DNA from: Podaxis mareebaensis
Taxonomy: Eukaryota > Basidiomycota > Agaricomycetes > Agaricales > Agaricaceae
NCBI GenBank assembly: GCA_018524725.1
Contig: JAEUWP010000213.1
Coordinates: 39,120-103,119, forward strand
Reading direction: 5' to 3'
Length of the DNA stretch: 64,000 nucleotides
The notes beneath the pieces are model-generated. The model was not told the DNA's origin and did not search any database. It saw only the letters and a list, made by a program, of their open reading frames with translations. Of this stretch, positions 45,843 to 57,599 are shown piece after piece; the first letter of the stretch is position 1, and each line of letters starts with the position of its first letter. A program made the position numbers and the translations under genes.

Positions 45843-45987
45843 CTGTCGAGACGAATAAGAAAACAAGCGACAAGCAGCGAGGGTTATAAGGTCCACAGTT
45901 GCTGTTGAGTGCGCCACTTTTCCCGTTTGCCGGATTCTCACGCTTTGCTATTAATCACAGCCCACCGCCATACTTATAACCACAGCA
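45843..45987. promoter_or_regulatory. Short divergent promoter region
   Basis: Only 145 bp separate the start codons of the Cys-rich gene (-) and the methyltransferase-rhodanese gene (+). Weak TATA-like words (cttataac near 45974 on the plus strand, cttataacc near 45887 on the minus strand) occur. Shared regulation is plausible but unproven. Confidence 0.35.
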
Positions 45988-47683
45988 ATGACGACCTCCG
46001 AAGATATCACAAAAGCAGTGGACGCTGTGTATAGTGAGCGTGCGCGTATTGGCTCAGATGCTACCTGTATGCCCAACACTCATCGCTTTTGCTCATCTCT
46101 GACTGCCGTTTCCTAGATTCGACCACAGTTGCTTCCGCAGTCGGATATACCCAAGAACAACTCGCCAACATACCCGAAACGGCAAATCTGGGCCTGAGCT
46201 GCGGGAACCCAGTCGCCATTGCAGCTCTCCAGTCGGTACGCGCCAGCTGGTTCTCGATGTAGCTACTTTCAAACCGTGAGCCAGGGTGAAGCTGTCCTCG
46301 ATCTCGGTTCTGGAGGAGGGCTTGATGTGTTCCTAGCCGCTGATCGGGTCGGATCGGCGGGCATTGTTGTCGGTTTGGATGGATCAAAGGTGCGTATGGT
46401 CTCTGTTAATCTTTGCTCCCTATTGAGGATGTGACTCCCGAGTAGGACATGATCGACCTCGCACGCCGAAACGCGAAGGCAAAAGGAGTCAAACCCCCTC
46501 AAGTAGCGTTTGTTCAAGCATCACTCACTGAGGAGCTCCCCATTGAATCATCCTCCGTCGACTGTGTCCTCTCGAACTGCGTGTTGAACCTCTTGCCTGG
46601 AACCGCTAAGGGCTCTATCCTGAAGGAAGCCTATCGTGTTCTCAAGCCTGGGGGAAGAGTCCATCTCAGTGATGTAAGCCTCCTTCTGGACGGGAACCCC
46701 AGCCTTCTAACCTCGCCGAATCAGATTGTCGCAATCCGAGATATTCCAGATAAGATAAAGGATGATTTGGGCCTTTACGTTAATTGCGTCTCAGGAGCCA
46801 TCTCGAGGACAGAATATGAGAAGCTGTTACAGGATGCTGGTTTCGAAGGCGTGCATCCATTTTCTTCGTTCACCTATCGATGTCTCAACCCTTTTTTTTG
46901 TATAGAAATATCACTCCTAAGCACTGGCGTCGATTTGAGCGTCTACTATTCAGGTTCTCAACAGCAGGGTCCAAGCTGCTGTGGCCGTCAGTTGCCTGTT
47001 CTAGGCGGAGAAGAGGCCAAACCGTCCATCAACCCGAATGAGTTTATTGGTGCGCTTGCCGATTACTCCAGTTGCTTTGGCTCCTGTCATTAACGGTTGT
47101 CAAAGCCTCATATCAGATCACGGCTCGCAAACCTTTGGCCCCTTCGGGGGCTATCTCTCCTACGGTTCTCAAGAATTGGTGGGACGCTTATCCTAGGGTC
47201 AAGTCATCGCCCGAAGCAATGACAGCCGAGGAGGTTGCAGCACTAATTCGAGACCCAACGAAATCTAGCAAGGATTTTGTAGTTGTGGACGTCCGACGAA
47301 ATGACCATGCAGTAAGCTTGTCTTGATTCTGTTGTCCGTCGTGCTCATTCGGTGGCCGAAGGGTGGACATGTTCGTGGAAGCTTCCAATGTCCTGCCCAA
47401 ACCTTCTACGATGACGCCCCGAGTTATTTTAAGCGATTCAAGGACAGCGAAAAGGTCATTTTCTACTGCCAGAGCTCTAACGGACGTGGTCCACGTTGTG
47501 CAGGATGGTGAGGCGCTTTTATCCTGATACGTTGATTAGCGACCGAAGAACAATATTTACAGGTATCAGGACTACCTTGATTCCGTCGGGTATTCCTCTT
47601 CGAAGGCATATGTCTTGTCTGGTGGAATCAAGGGATGGATGGCGAAATATAAGGGTCAGGAAGACCTGGTAGACTATGACTGA
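45988..47683 (+). CDS. Arsenite S-adenosylmethyltransferase fused to a CX5R rhodanese (Acr2/Cdc25-like) domain
   Basis: Nine exons (45988-46066, 46117-46235, 46285-46389, 46446-46673, 46725-46848, 46906-47049, 47106-47311, 47362-47507, 47563-47683) sum to 1272 nt, giving 423 aa. Residues 1-277 are ArsM/AS3MT-like, methylating As(III) with SAM: SAM motif DLGSGGGLD (72-80), SNCVLNL, and Cys at 55 (GLSCGNP), 198 (VNCVSGA) and 243-244 (SCCG). The N-terminal Cys common in ArsM is absent. After the usual ArsM ending (NEFIASYQI) the same exon runs on, with no stop, into a rhodanese fold: [18 protein letters not shown] and the loop [11 protein letters not shown] with Cys371-X5-Arg377, the arrangement found in Acr2/Cdc25-type arsenate reductases and phosphatases. 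One intron uses a GC donor (46849). A two-gene alternative would need retention of the 47050-47105 intron (stop at 47091). Intact by eye. Confidence 0.88.
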
Positions 47684-48946
47684 AGAGTTCGTGGAATCTA
47701 TACATGTATATTCCTTAACGGAGTCTGGACGTAACTTGTTTGCTGTACTCGTGCTCTGTTTCAGCTAAACGGTTGGGGTCATTAGCCTAGAGAGCGGACG
47801 ACTCCACCGTGACATATGTCAAGGTTCAGTAGCGTACGTGATTGTCGGCACGACTGTTACTGTCCAGCAGCACCCTCTGTGTGCATCGTACAATTATTAT
47901 ACAACAGGCTACGGAGGATTCTTTCTCGGTCAACAAAGGACGCCAAACGGGCGGGCTGAGTGCTTCGTAAGTAACATGGATATGACAAAGGCCGATACAC
48001 GGTCACACAAAGAGACACAATAACATATCCTCCTGTATGACTCGAGTCATGCATTGCTGTGATGGATTTATCAAAGTACGAACTGCGCTTTTGTTTTAGC
48101 ATCTGTAGAAGCTGCCCATGCAACAGTATATTAAGTGCTCATTAAAGGTCCAGTTCCAAGCTTATTGGCGGGCCGTAGAGGTCACGACTCATTCAATCCA
48201 TAGGTGGCATGCTCAACAGCACTAGTGATACGCAGATGGCGCTACATCATTTTCCCCAGTAAAAGGGCGTCAACGCATTCGGCCATCTCGGGTGGTATGG
48301 GGGCGTATCTGACCACCGCTACTGAATACTGAATGTTTGCAGTTATTGGTGCTATGTTTGGTTGTCGATAATCTCCTGCAACATGCTTATGTCGAGATCA
48401 ATCAGAAGGTATAGCCGCAACGGCGGGACCCACTTCTTCCTCAACGAAGCCGAGGGGCGCTGAGTCATAGCGACTCATAAGAAGCTGTTGTTTCTTATCG
48501 CGTACTCGCATAGTAGCCTTTGTTGACAACTTAGCCTAGGCCTGGGCTGTTGGCGCCAAATATTCAACATCCATCAAGGGTTTCAACAGTCACACGGTTG
48601 ATTATAAGCTAATAAAGGCATCGCCGCCATCAACGCCACCATCAAACTGCGCGTCGGTGCGCATATTCCTAGCCTATCATGGATATGCCGCTCCAGCGGA
48701 ATTTGCGGAAGGCGCATTGGAAGGCGCATTGTAGCCTGGTTTTGGAAACTAGGGGCGGGGCGGGGTGACTCCACCCCCGCCTTCTAATCCGTTTTTATCA
48801 ACAGCCGCGACAATTCGCTCGATGGATTCGAGTGTGCGCTAACCAGCCGGCGCACTCTATTTAAGGGCCCCGCCACTACCATGAGGCTCTACACGACCTC
48901 CCCCGCCCATCCTGACTTAGCTAATTGGCTCATTGGTTGACACAAT
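47684..48946. other. Intergenic
   Basis: About 1.26 kb with no gene supported. A GC-rich purine tract (ggggcggggcgggg near 48754-48766) and a TTTAAG word (48860) precede gene E. Confidence 0.4.
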
Positions 48947-49512
48947 ATGATGCCGTATGCGAATGCCTATACTTCCGCATTTCCAGTCCCCAGCTCCCCA
49001 AGCTCTGCGTCATCCTGGGGGACCGTCTCTACATCGGGTGTCACGTCCAATCAGTGCCCCTCCGGTGAGCACTTCGCTCGATTTCGGTTATGTGAATCGG
49101 ATGTGCTCATTAGGACGTACATACAGTGAATGCCATTATCGGCATAGATATATCGTTGCAGCCAATGCTTCAGTCCCTGAAACCACAGGATCTCATCAAA
49201 CCAGCGTTCACACCCTCACTTTCAAAGATAACTCTTCAAGTTGGGCCCGGGGCATGGTCTCGTCTTATACAAAATACTGCCGGGATTACTGTTCAAGATG
49301 TTTTAACGGGAATCTATGGCCTATACTACGCACCTCTTGACCCTAGCGAAACGTACAACATTCCTAGGGATGTAATGACCAGCGCCAAGCAATGGGCAGG
49401 ACCCCGAGCCGACGGCCGGCTCCAGAGAGTTGACTTACTTTGCGGTCATACTAAGGTGATGGCAATTCAACTAAGCCCCGATCGCAGCTCCTGCTTTATT
49501 TATATGCGATGA
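48947..49512 (+). CDS. DUF6699-like protein E
   Basis: 167-aa protein from two exons (48947-49064, 49127-49512; 504 nt). Exon 1 is Ser/Pro-rich. Exon 2 carries the family body: LSKITLQVGPGAWSRLIQN, GITVQDVLTGIYGLYYAPL and a C-terminal RVDLLCGHTKVMAIQL. This is the more usual DUF6699 ending (R-V-D-x-L-x-G-x-T), unlike the W-x-W-R-G-L ending of A-D. It is shorter than typical because the segment before ATxPP is largely missing. Neighbour F is another member on the opposite strand, so the pair is convergent. Function unknown. Confidence 0.7.
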
Positions 49513-49894
49513 TTTCTTTCTTGATGCCCAGCAATTCGGCTGCTAGCCTGAACGTCCGGACTTGGTTTGTTTGCTTCATCACCCACCTCATTCTTCATCA
49601 CCCCCTCTCGTCAGCTTTTGCGAATCCCATGGGACTGTAGCTTTATTTGTATTGTATTTGCATCCCTGCACGTTGTAGCGTATCAGAATACCGGACACTT
49701 CCCTCACACGATAATGGTAGCGTAATAAACACATGTAACCAACAATAAATTCCCCCGTCCGAACGTAATCACAAAGTAACTATGTGAAGATGTACAATTA
49801 CCCCAACGGAAATGTCCCGGAAGGCATGTGTAGGCATACATAGAACACGCAACCCCAGAGAAAGAGAAAAGGAGAAAGAGAGAAATGAAGCACC

Positions 49895-51306
49895 TTAAGG
49901 ACGGGAGAATACGAGCTTTCCGATAGCAACGGGTTCGCCTCCTATTTTCTCTGACGCTATCTCGATACCAACTAGCTTCGTCTTACCTCCCAAGAAGTCG
50001 ACCCTGCGTACACCAGCGCCCCAGCCTCCACCCATATCTGTACATCGTTTTTCGTATGCTCTCGTAGCTTTTCGCTGAGCTCGACTTCCACTTCCCAGGG
50101 AATCCCATTCCGCCTGTGTAACACGGGCCGAGAGAGTAACATGAATGGCGTGGAGAACATCGAGGTTTGTGACTGCCTCTGGAAACCCGTTTGAGCTACT
50201 GGAGCCCGAGCGTGGCCTCCCAGGTGATGAGGAACCGATATAGAACCGTTTCCCGGATGCACGACTCATGCTCCCGGAAGTTAACGAGTCGCCTCCGGTT
50301 GTTGCTACGATCTCCCAAGGGAACTTCTCACATTTCAAGATAAAACGATTGTATGTGGGAGGTTCGGTGGCGGGTTGGGTGAGGGTACAGGGGGGGATGG
50401 GGGAATGGGTATGACGGTCGACAATAGTACGAGTGGAAGGCGGAAAGATGACGTCGTAGGAAATAGGGGCACGGTGGATCCGACCATAGCTCAGGAGCGG
50501 ATGCATATGGACTGATGTTGGCCGGTTCGGGTTCTGAAACGAAACGTGTGCGTCTGGTAGATACGAGGAATTAGGATTGTGTAACAAGGTGATAAACGGA
50601 AGAGAATAATGACGTACGGCGAGCACTTCTTGAATGGTCCCCAATTTGGGCGTTGTGCTTTAATACCGACTTGGGCTCGTGGCCGGTCGATTGCGTTGCG
50701 ACACTACCGGAGCTTGAGTTGCGCGAGGGAGCGTAGCGATGGGGGCTGTGGCTGGCTGAATAGACGGATTGATTGGATGACCGAACGCTCCCGAAGGAAT
50801 TGGTAGCATTAAATCCCGGGTGCTGTGTTAGGGCAGCTGCATGCACATGAGATTCCGGTCATGGAAGGGGAAAAAATGGGCTTACGTCGTTCTCCGACCT
50901 TGTGACTGGAGGTACGGTACAAGGGGACCTTTGAACTCGACCCGTCAAGCGAATGGCTAGTATGATGCGTCGGAACATGAGGATGTCCGTGATGACCTCC
51001 TCGCGTAGCACTCGAGTCGTAGGTATAGCGCAACGGTGATGGCGCATTGGCACGAGCAGCAGTCAAACTATTGCTCCGCTCACGGTTAGTCGACTGGATT
51101 GGCGCAGGTGGAACCGCCCCGGGCTCTGCATAGAGATACTTGAGATGCTTGGCCTTTGTTGGTGAAGATGTCGTTGAGGATCCAGAGCGCGAGCGCGAGT
51201 GCGACTTGGTGTTGATGGAGAGCGACGCGTCACCGTGTCGGTTGCTCGACTTGGACGTGCTGGAAGAATCACGGCCCCAGAAGATGCTTCGCAAATAAGA
51301 TGCCAT
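49895..51306 (-). CDS. DUF6699-like protein F with long low-complexity N-terminus
   Basis: 432-aa protein from three exons (51306-50886, 50836-50618, 50553-49895; 1299 nt). The first half is Ser/Arg/His-rich and disordered (SRSRSGSSTTSSPTKA, HHGHPHVPTHHTSHS). The second half is a full family domain: MHPLLSYGR, ISYDVIFPPSTRTI, QPATEPP, FPWEIVA, NLDVLHAIHVTL, then RVDFLGGKTKLVGIEI. A Ser/Gly insertion (SGSSSSNG) sits inside the domain. The start was chosen at the ATG of MASYLRSIFWGRD, which lies about 70 bases downstream of a TATA box; an in-frame ATG 21 codons earlier is less likely. This is the most canonical DUF6699 member in the window and anchors the family call for the others. Function unknown. 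Confidence 0.82.
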
Positions 51307-51373
51307 TGTTAACTGCAGCACAGAGTAAGTCGACGGATGGGCGGTGAATATCGAGGTAAAGCTCACCAAGAGG

Positions 51374-51381
51374 TTTATATA
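51374..51381 (-). promoter_or_regulatory. TATA box of gene F
   Basis: The minus strand reads TATATAAA about 70 bases before the chosen ATG of gene F. Confidence 0.5.
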
Positions 51382-51384
51382 CGA

Positions 51385-52200
51385 CCTGAAAAAAGTAGCT
51401 CATGATGGTGAAAGGAGGAACGAGGCAATGTTCTCGTAACACCCAATCTTGATGCGCGCAGCGGTTCTAGCGCAGCCCGCCGCGGGAAAGCAACTGCATG
51501 CAGAATTTGTATCGCTGGTGAATGAAGAGCGTTGTGTCGCGTTCTCAGAATTGTCTAACACAGTCATACCGTGATACACGCGCCAGTTGACTATTGGATA
51601 GCCGAAATACAGGCTTCCTCGTTGCGATATGAGGTAAAAAGTCTGCTGCGTGTCAAGGGCTTCCCCAACGAAGGTGAAAGACTTGTGAAACGACGCAGGG
51701 TCCATAGTGTCAAGAGTCAGGGCGTTTGTTTTGATATCGCCCTGATCCATAACAGGAGAGGACCCTGAGCAACTTATATTTCACAGGATGTTCTCCCAAG
51801 TACAACGGCAGCCCTTGGGGTGTGTTAGATCAGATGGCAGCCATAGTTCGTTGCAGAGCCATGCCGTGTAGAGAGAATAATACATTCGGTCTCTTCGAAA
51901 GATATGTAATTTCTGAAAAATGAGCAGAGCCCGATACGCCGAACGACAGGGTCGGCCACGCCCCTAAGCCGACCTATGCTCCAAAAAGAAGACCCCCTCG
52001 TGTTCAAGGTATGCTGTACCGATTGAGTAATTATGGTTGCTGTTCGGCGTATTAGTTTTGCCAGAGAGTCCATTCTAGGGCGCTTTTCAGAATTCCCTGA
52101 AGAAACTTGGAGGAACGAAAGAAACACGAGTAGTTTCCTAGACTTTCAATTTCATTACATATTTCAGACAATCGTTATATTGAGCTTAGAGGTATCTGTA
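51385..52200. other. Intergenic
   Basis: No gene supported. A minus frame at 51400-51705 is open (MDPASFHKSFTFVGEALD...) but has no known domain and lies just upstream of the F promoter. Confidence 0.35.
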
Positions 52201-52205
52201 AAGCC

Positions 52206-54634
52206 CTAAGGGGCAGGCGCAAACCACCACAACGTCGTGACACCAACCGGGAACGTATAAGTTGCCTGGAGCCAGAGCACAAAGGCACATCGCATATCAG
52301 CTAAGCGAGGAGGTAAAGCTCATTGAAATTTGAAGGGCTCACCTGTACGCCCCGGAATTCAATCGTTGCTCGGACAGGATTTGGGTTCCAATTTCCGCTG
52401 GTATTATCGTCCCCTGGAACAGCAAGTGAGTGTTGGGATGGGTGCGGCATTATCAGCATATGCCTAAGGAGTGAAGACCTTTGGGTCCTACTTACAGTTC
52501 AGGACTACGATAGAATAGCGAAGCCAGTCACTTGACGAGACTCTGCCTGTTACGAAGGCAGATACTCTCAGTGCCCATGATAACGAGCCTCCCACGCTGA
52601 CTCCTATACGTTGAGCGAATGGACCCCCACTGTCCTTTGGGTTAGTAGCCTTGGATGCTTGTGCCATGGCATAGACTGTGATGTTTGGGTGTGTATGGAA
52701 TACGAATGAAATGAAATGAAAACGAACACTCCTGGTTAACACTCCAACTTCCGTCCGAGTTGACAGTGACTAGAGGTCTACAGCCTGGACCACCGCAACT
52801 GTTTGTTCCTGGTAGTTTAGGATTGCCGTTCCCGTCTAGGGCAATATTCCACATCAAACCCTACAAGCACGTTTCACGTTGTTTTCCGGATATGAGCAAC
52901 GCACAAGCTTACACTTCGAGAACCACGACTGATGCTTCCAACCCATCTGGAAGAGTGCGTTAAGTGCGTTAGGGGCGATCACTTACAGGGAGATCAAGAA
53001 GCGCGTTCGTACAGGTTGTCAAGATACCACTATGAGATGTATTAGACGGAAGGGGAAAAACGCGCCGCAGCCAAGTGAGCAGGCATACCTTAATATCACT
53101 CCACCAGTCAGAGCCATACGTTCCGCTGCATTCCGTAAAGTAGATTTCCTAACCATCGTGTGGGAGGTCGATTCCAACTTTCAAGAAAAAAATACGTACT
53201 TTAGATGGGAAGGCATTTTGAAAGGAATTCTGATTCGAGACAGATCCAGCGTAGCAATGAAAACCGACTCCTGCGAAGGAGTTTCCATCCGCTTGCATCT
53301 ATAAATAAAACACCCCTCGGTGAGAATTCGGTGGGGTCAGCGCATCACGACGTATAGGGGGTACCATACAAGTTGAACGGGGTATTGACCAGCTGTATCC
53401 CAGTTGTGCTATATAAGTACAATGATGAACAAGACCGCAATTGGTATAGGAGAAGGGTGGATACCTCGTAGCCCACAATTTTCACGCCCGAGAAACCGTT
53501 ATTGTTGAGAAGAGTTCTGAGGCCGGCACCGATCTGACCTTCAATATCGGGGGTCATGGTACATGTCGGATAGGTCGGATTACTGTTTTGAGGTTCATTC
53601 TATTGTGAAACAACATCGTGAAGTACGTTTCGACACAGTGACGTTATCTAACCGACATACCTGTATACTGATAGCATAGATGGGTACTCCTTGGTTTGCG
53701 AATCCTTGAACGGCCTTCAGGAGATACAGAGGGTCTATCTTGACTCAGATTCTACATTGAGGTGATGAGTGAAGAGAGGCTTACAGATGCCGACGTAGTT
53801 GGGTTGTATTGATCCTCCGTTCATTGTGCCACTCGTCTTCATCCAACCGGGCTTTGGGGGTGTTAGTAACGTACTGACATCTTCGGTGAGAGGGAACATA
53901 CCGGAGACCACGGTACGAGATGAACTTTGACATATTGATTGACGGACTTGATGTCTTTCAGTACGCTGAAGACGTAAGAGGGGATGCGGGTAATGTTGAA
54001 CTTCGAGAAACTTGTGTCACCACTCGTGTCATCCAAGCTGTAGACTACGGACATGTTGGCATGGTGTATGAATGAAGTACCGGGGCGTTGTACATACCCG
54101 AAGCTGAAAAGTCAGAAGCACCAACTGGAACGCGTATATAGTTGAGGCCGGCTGCATTAGCGCCATCCGTAGGATCAAACATGTATTCGAGAAGGCTCCA
54201 ATAGTTCGTCGAGTAACGGCTCTGTCCTCCGATTATGAGTATTCGGCGCGACGCGAAGGCAAATATAAATACCTTGAGATTGTTCAAAGTGAGAGCAGAA
54301 GAATCAGCTACCGAAGAGATAAGTGCACGTTTATGAAAGGCAAGGGACCGGCTTACTGAGCGTTCCCCCGAAACCCGCGATAGCTTGAAAGACAGAAGTG
54401 TCGTCAATTGAGATGTCGGCATCTCCGATAGGCCCTGGAGAGGTGAAGTTGATAGGAGACGTTCCTGGACCGACGGAGCTGAAGAGTCGCGAACGGTCCC
54501 ACGTCGTTTGCCACTGTACTGACAGTCGTCAAACCGATATATGTGGGACAGAAGCGACGTACGATATCCCAGATTTGTTGGGAGGCAGCGAGGGATAGGG
54601 ATAAGAAAAGAACCAATACTCTGAAGTGTTGCAT
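52206..54634 (-). CDS. Secreted GH30 glycoside hydrolase (endo-beta-1,6-glucanase type), intact
   Basis: Predicted to cut beta-1,6-glucan of fungal cell walls. More than a dozen exons can be joined in phase. N-terminal signal peptide (MQHFRVLVLFLSLSLAAS), then QIWDI|WQTTWDRS and GFGGTLTDSSALTLNN. The catalytic acid/base Glu is in AISIQNEPQNS and the nucleophile Glu in IYFTECSGTYGSDWW. GLMWNIALDGNGNPKLPG and NSCGGPGCRP follow, and the beta-sandwich ends ATYTFPVGVTTLWWFAPAP. All family landmarks are present, at the usual length of about 540 aa. One donor is unusual (GTTCGT, before FYAMAQ). A TATA box lies about 50 bases upstream of the ATG. Likely roles are wall remodelling or mycoparasitism; that is family knowledge, not seen here. 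Confidence 0.93.
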
Positions 54635-54683
54635 TGCGATTTGGCGCAGTCTGCGGCACCACCTTTCTCTCTCCAAAAAGTCC

Positions 54684-54689
54684 TTTATA
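54684..54689 (-). promoter_or_regulatory. TATA box of the GH30 gene
   Basis: The minus strand reads GTATAAAGG about 50 bases before the start codon. Confidence 0.5.
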
Positions 54690-54699
54690 CCGTCCTACC

Positions 54700-55765
54700 G
54701 CTGGTCTATTCTCATTTGGCTGGCAGCATCTGACCCCTTACATGGTGCCCATGTATACACATGGGGTATGGATATATCCATGAGCCGAAAGAACGATGAG
54801 GAGGTTGAGGTTCATGACCGTACTTACCCATGAAAGGACGAGGGGGCGGATAAGTGATGATGTATCTCCTAATCCAAATACTATGATTGAGGTCTGTTAC
54901 AGCATACCAGCATGCGATTTGCAGTCTTGTGGCTTGTATATGCGTGTATAGATATCCAGAATGGGAACATGAGCCTTGTGATGCAAGTCTTGGAGGAATG
55001 TTTGAAGGTAAATTCGTTGAGATTGCCATGTGTATGACTCTTCTCTTTTTCACGGCCTTTTTCCGGCTGCAGTTGTGAGAAGTTTAAACGACGCAAAAGC
55101 TACCCACGTGAGTGCATATTTTCCATTCATCGGACAGACCAGATTCGGGAGAGTCTGGGATTGGCACCGGAGGAATTCACGGGTTATGATAGGAACTCAG
55201 GGTAGCAGGAGGGCTATCAAGGCTTAATTTGTGGCGCGTCCGAGCAAGAGCTAATTTCCAAGCGGATGATCCATGTATCGTCGTATGCATCGGACGGTTA
55301 ACTTTGTGGATAATGGAACGGAGAGAAGACTGCGGTGTCCATTCCTCACAACCCCGATTGTCCACACGAGATGAGTGATTGGAATGCTAATCCAAAGAGG
55401 AACATTTATTGAGTGAGATTAGAAAAAGAAAATAATGCAACAAAACTGATAATACTAATACAAAGATATACCGAGAATAAATAGCAGGGGCCACAAGAGC
55501 CAAAGGATATATATAAGTACAATGTGAACAGTGGGATTATGAAAGATAGTACAGATGGAATCGAATGCAACGAGTGTAGAATGAATTGCCGAAAGAACCG
55601 AAAAGAAGTGCGAAAAACAAATATAATACACATGGAAGCACAAGCAACAAGGCGGGTGCGGGGAGAAGACGAAGGACGCAATTAACCGACGAGAAAAAAA
55701 AAGTACTCAGTCGATTTCTTTTGATGTTGATGTGTTGGTTTCCAAATGAAGCACGACGCGATGGG
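54700..55765. other. Intergenic
   Basis: About 1 kb with no gene supported; it holds the upstream region of GH30 and the A-rich 3' flank of the HMG gene (poly-A run at 55694-55702). Confidence 0.4.
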
Positions 55766-55772
55766 TCTAGGT

Positions 55773-57516
55773 CTATCGGGACTGGGAAACGGAGGATGGA
55801 TGTGAAGTAGAGGCGAGTTGATGCGGGACAGTGGCAGGTGGCGGCAGTTGGAGGCGTAAGGACGGCTGTTCCAGATAAGGCGCTTTGTGATGGGAACTTT
55901 CGGTGTTTGGGCGAGAACTTTCCGGTATATCACTCTGCTGACCCCATGACGTTGACGCTCGCTGAGGACCCTGCCAGCTTGAACTAAACCATCCTGTCGA
56001 CGCGGACGGATGTGACGACACGCCCGGGTGATCTACGTATTCGCCGGCCCAGCCGGTCAAGGACGAATAAGTGGATGATGGGATGAAGGCGGTGGCAGCA
56101 TTGACTGGCGACAAAGTACCATCAGAGTTGAAAAAGGTGGTACTAGGGGGTGGAGAAATAGCAGGAGGCGAGGCGGCTTCGACGGGAGGAGGGAAGGTGG
56201 GAGGAGAGCTGGCGATAGGAGAGTCGTTACACTCCCGTAGGGGGTCGTTGACAACGATACAGAGCCCATTTCTGCCGGCATTTCGCGTCCATTGACGATC
56301 TTCGGAGTCACTGTGAGATTGGGGTATTTGTTGAAATTGCTGGGGAGAGACGGTGAGGATTGGAACCAATTACAGCAATGAATACTCACCTCAGCGTACT
56401 CTCGATCGAAGTTGGTGTCTCCTTCGTATCCCAGGCCGTCCGTAGTTATTTCTGGAGTTTCGTAGCACGTTCCAAACGGAGACGAAGAAGGGGCAGAGGG
56501 AGTGGAGGACCACCACTGTGAGTAGGAGGGCTGAGAAGCAGGGTAGGAGGCAGGGGTGGTATTTTCAGACCAGGTTAGGGTGGTCAAGGGGTTGGTGTTG
56601 GTTTCCACGGTAGGATGAGAGTTGTAGAAAGGAAGTGTGGGAGAGGGCGTGTGAGAAGCATCGCGTGTGATGAGGGAAACGGATTGGGTTGTGAGACGGG
56701 GGAGGTCGGAATTTTGGGCAGGGTCGGAGGGAGAGCGCCTGAACACGTGTATGCGAGGAGGCTCGGAAGGGGTAGTAGGAGAGGGAGATATGGGTGCGGG
56801 GACGGACGAGGAGGAAGGCTGGGAGGGGGACTCGGCATGTGTGGCGTCATTTGTGGGACGAGGGGTGGCAGAGGGCACGGAGGGGGAGTCTTGTTTACGG
56901 CTGATTCGACGTTTCTTGGTGGGTCTGGGATCTGCTGGTGTTAATGTTGCCTGCCATTGTTCGAGGGCCTTTTCGAGTTCGGCACCGGTCTTTCCCTCCT
57001 TGACAAGGTCGGCGATCTTGGCAACGCGGAGGTCCTCGTCTCTGTCGTCTCTGTCGTGGGAGCGTTCGCGGGCCTTGCCCTTGTCCTTGACTTTTGACTT
57101 GCGCCTGGAGGAGGACTCTGGATCGTCCACGGAGGAGTCTTCTGCATGGTCGTGTTGCTTTTTGGACTTGCGGGCGCGTTTCTTTCCAAGAGCATTTGCC
57201 TCTGGGGTCCAGCGCCAGTCCGGGTAGAGGTTGCGGTGCTCTGCCTGGGCGATGCGAGCTTTCTCCTCCCATGATTGGCGTTCCTGTGGCGAGAGGGCCT
57301 TCCAACAGAGACCTGGGGCGGGGGGTCAGATGGGTTGGGGTGTGAGGGGACGGAGAGGCAGATACCGATGATTTTTGAGAGGGTGGAATGGTTGCCCTCT
57401 ACCTTGCCGGGGACGTGGTTGCTGCGGATGAAGGAAGAGCGGAAGAGAATGAAAGCGTTTGGAGGCCTTGGAATATGATTTTTTGAGGATTTCTCGTCAT
57501 GTCCTCGTCTGGGAGG
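55773..57516 (-). CDS. HMG-box transcription factor (MATA_HMG type)
   Basis: 546-aa nuclear DNA-binding protein from three exons (57516-57366, 57312-56390, 56339-55773; 1641 nt). The HMG box spans about residues 15-90: HIPRPPNAFILFRSSFIR, then NHSTLSKIIGLCWKALSP across the first intron, then ERQSWEEKARIAQAEHRN and YPDWRW. This is the form seen in fungal mating and fruiting regulators. A basic region follows (KKRARKSKKQ), then a Lys/Arg/Asp-rich stretch and long Ser/Pro-rich regions without a known domain. The start was taken at MPPRRGHDE; an in-frame start 15 codons upstream is possible. The box is split by an intron at KIIG, a position often used in this family. Target genes unknown. Confidence 0.88.
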
Positions 57517-57599
57517 CATCGACAATGGCCAACAACGCTCCTCTTCTCCCTTTATGCTCAATCAGGTCATCCTTTCCCACGACCATCCCTTCTCGTCGT

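Noticed and set aside
47072..47326. Separate rhodanese gene starting at about 47072
   Set aside because: That start lies in the predicted intron; the exon instead continues the methyltransferase frame (SYQIT) directly into the rhodanese.
56615..57227. Glycine-rich plus-strand ORFs of 109 and 186 codons
   Set aside because: Antisense of the Ser/Pro-rich and HMG-box coding sequence.
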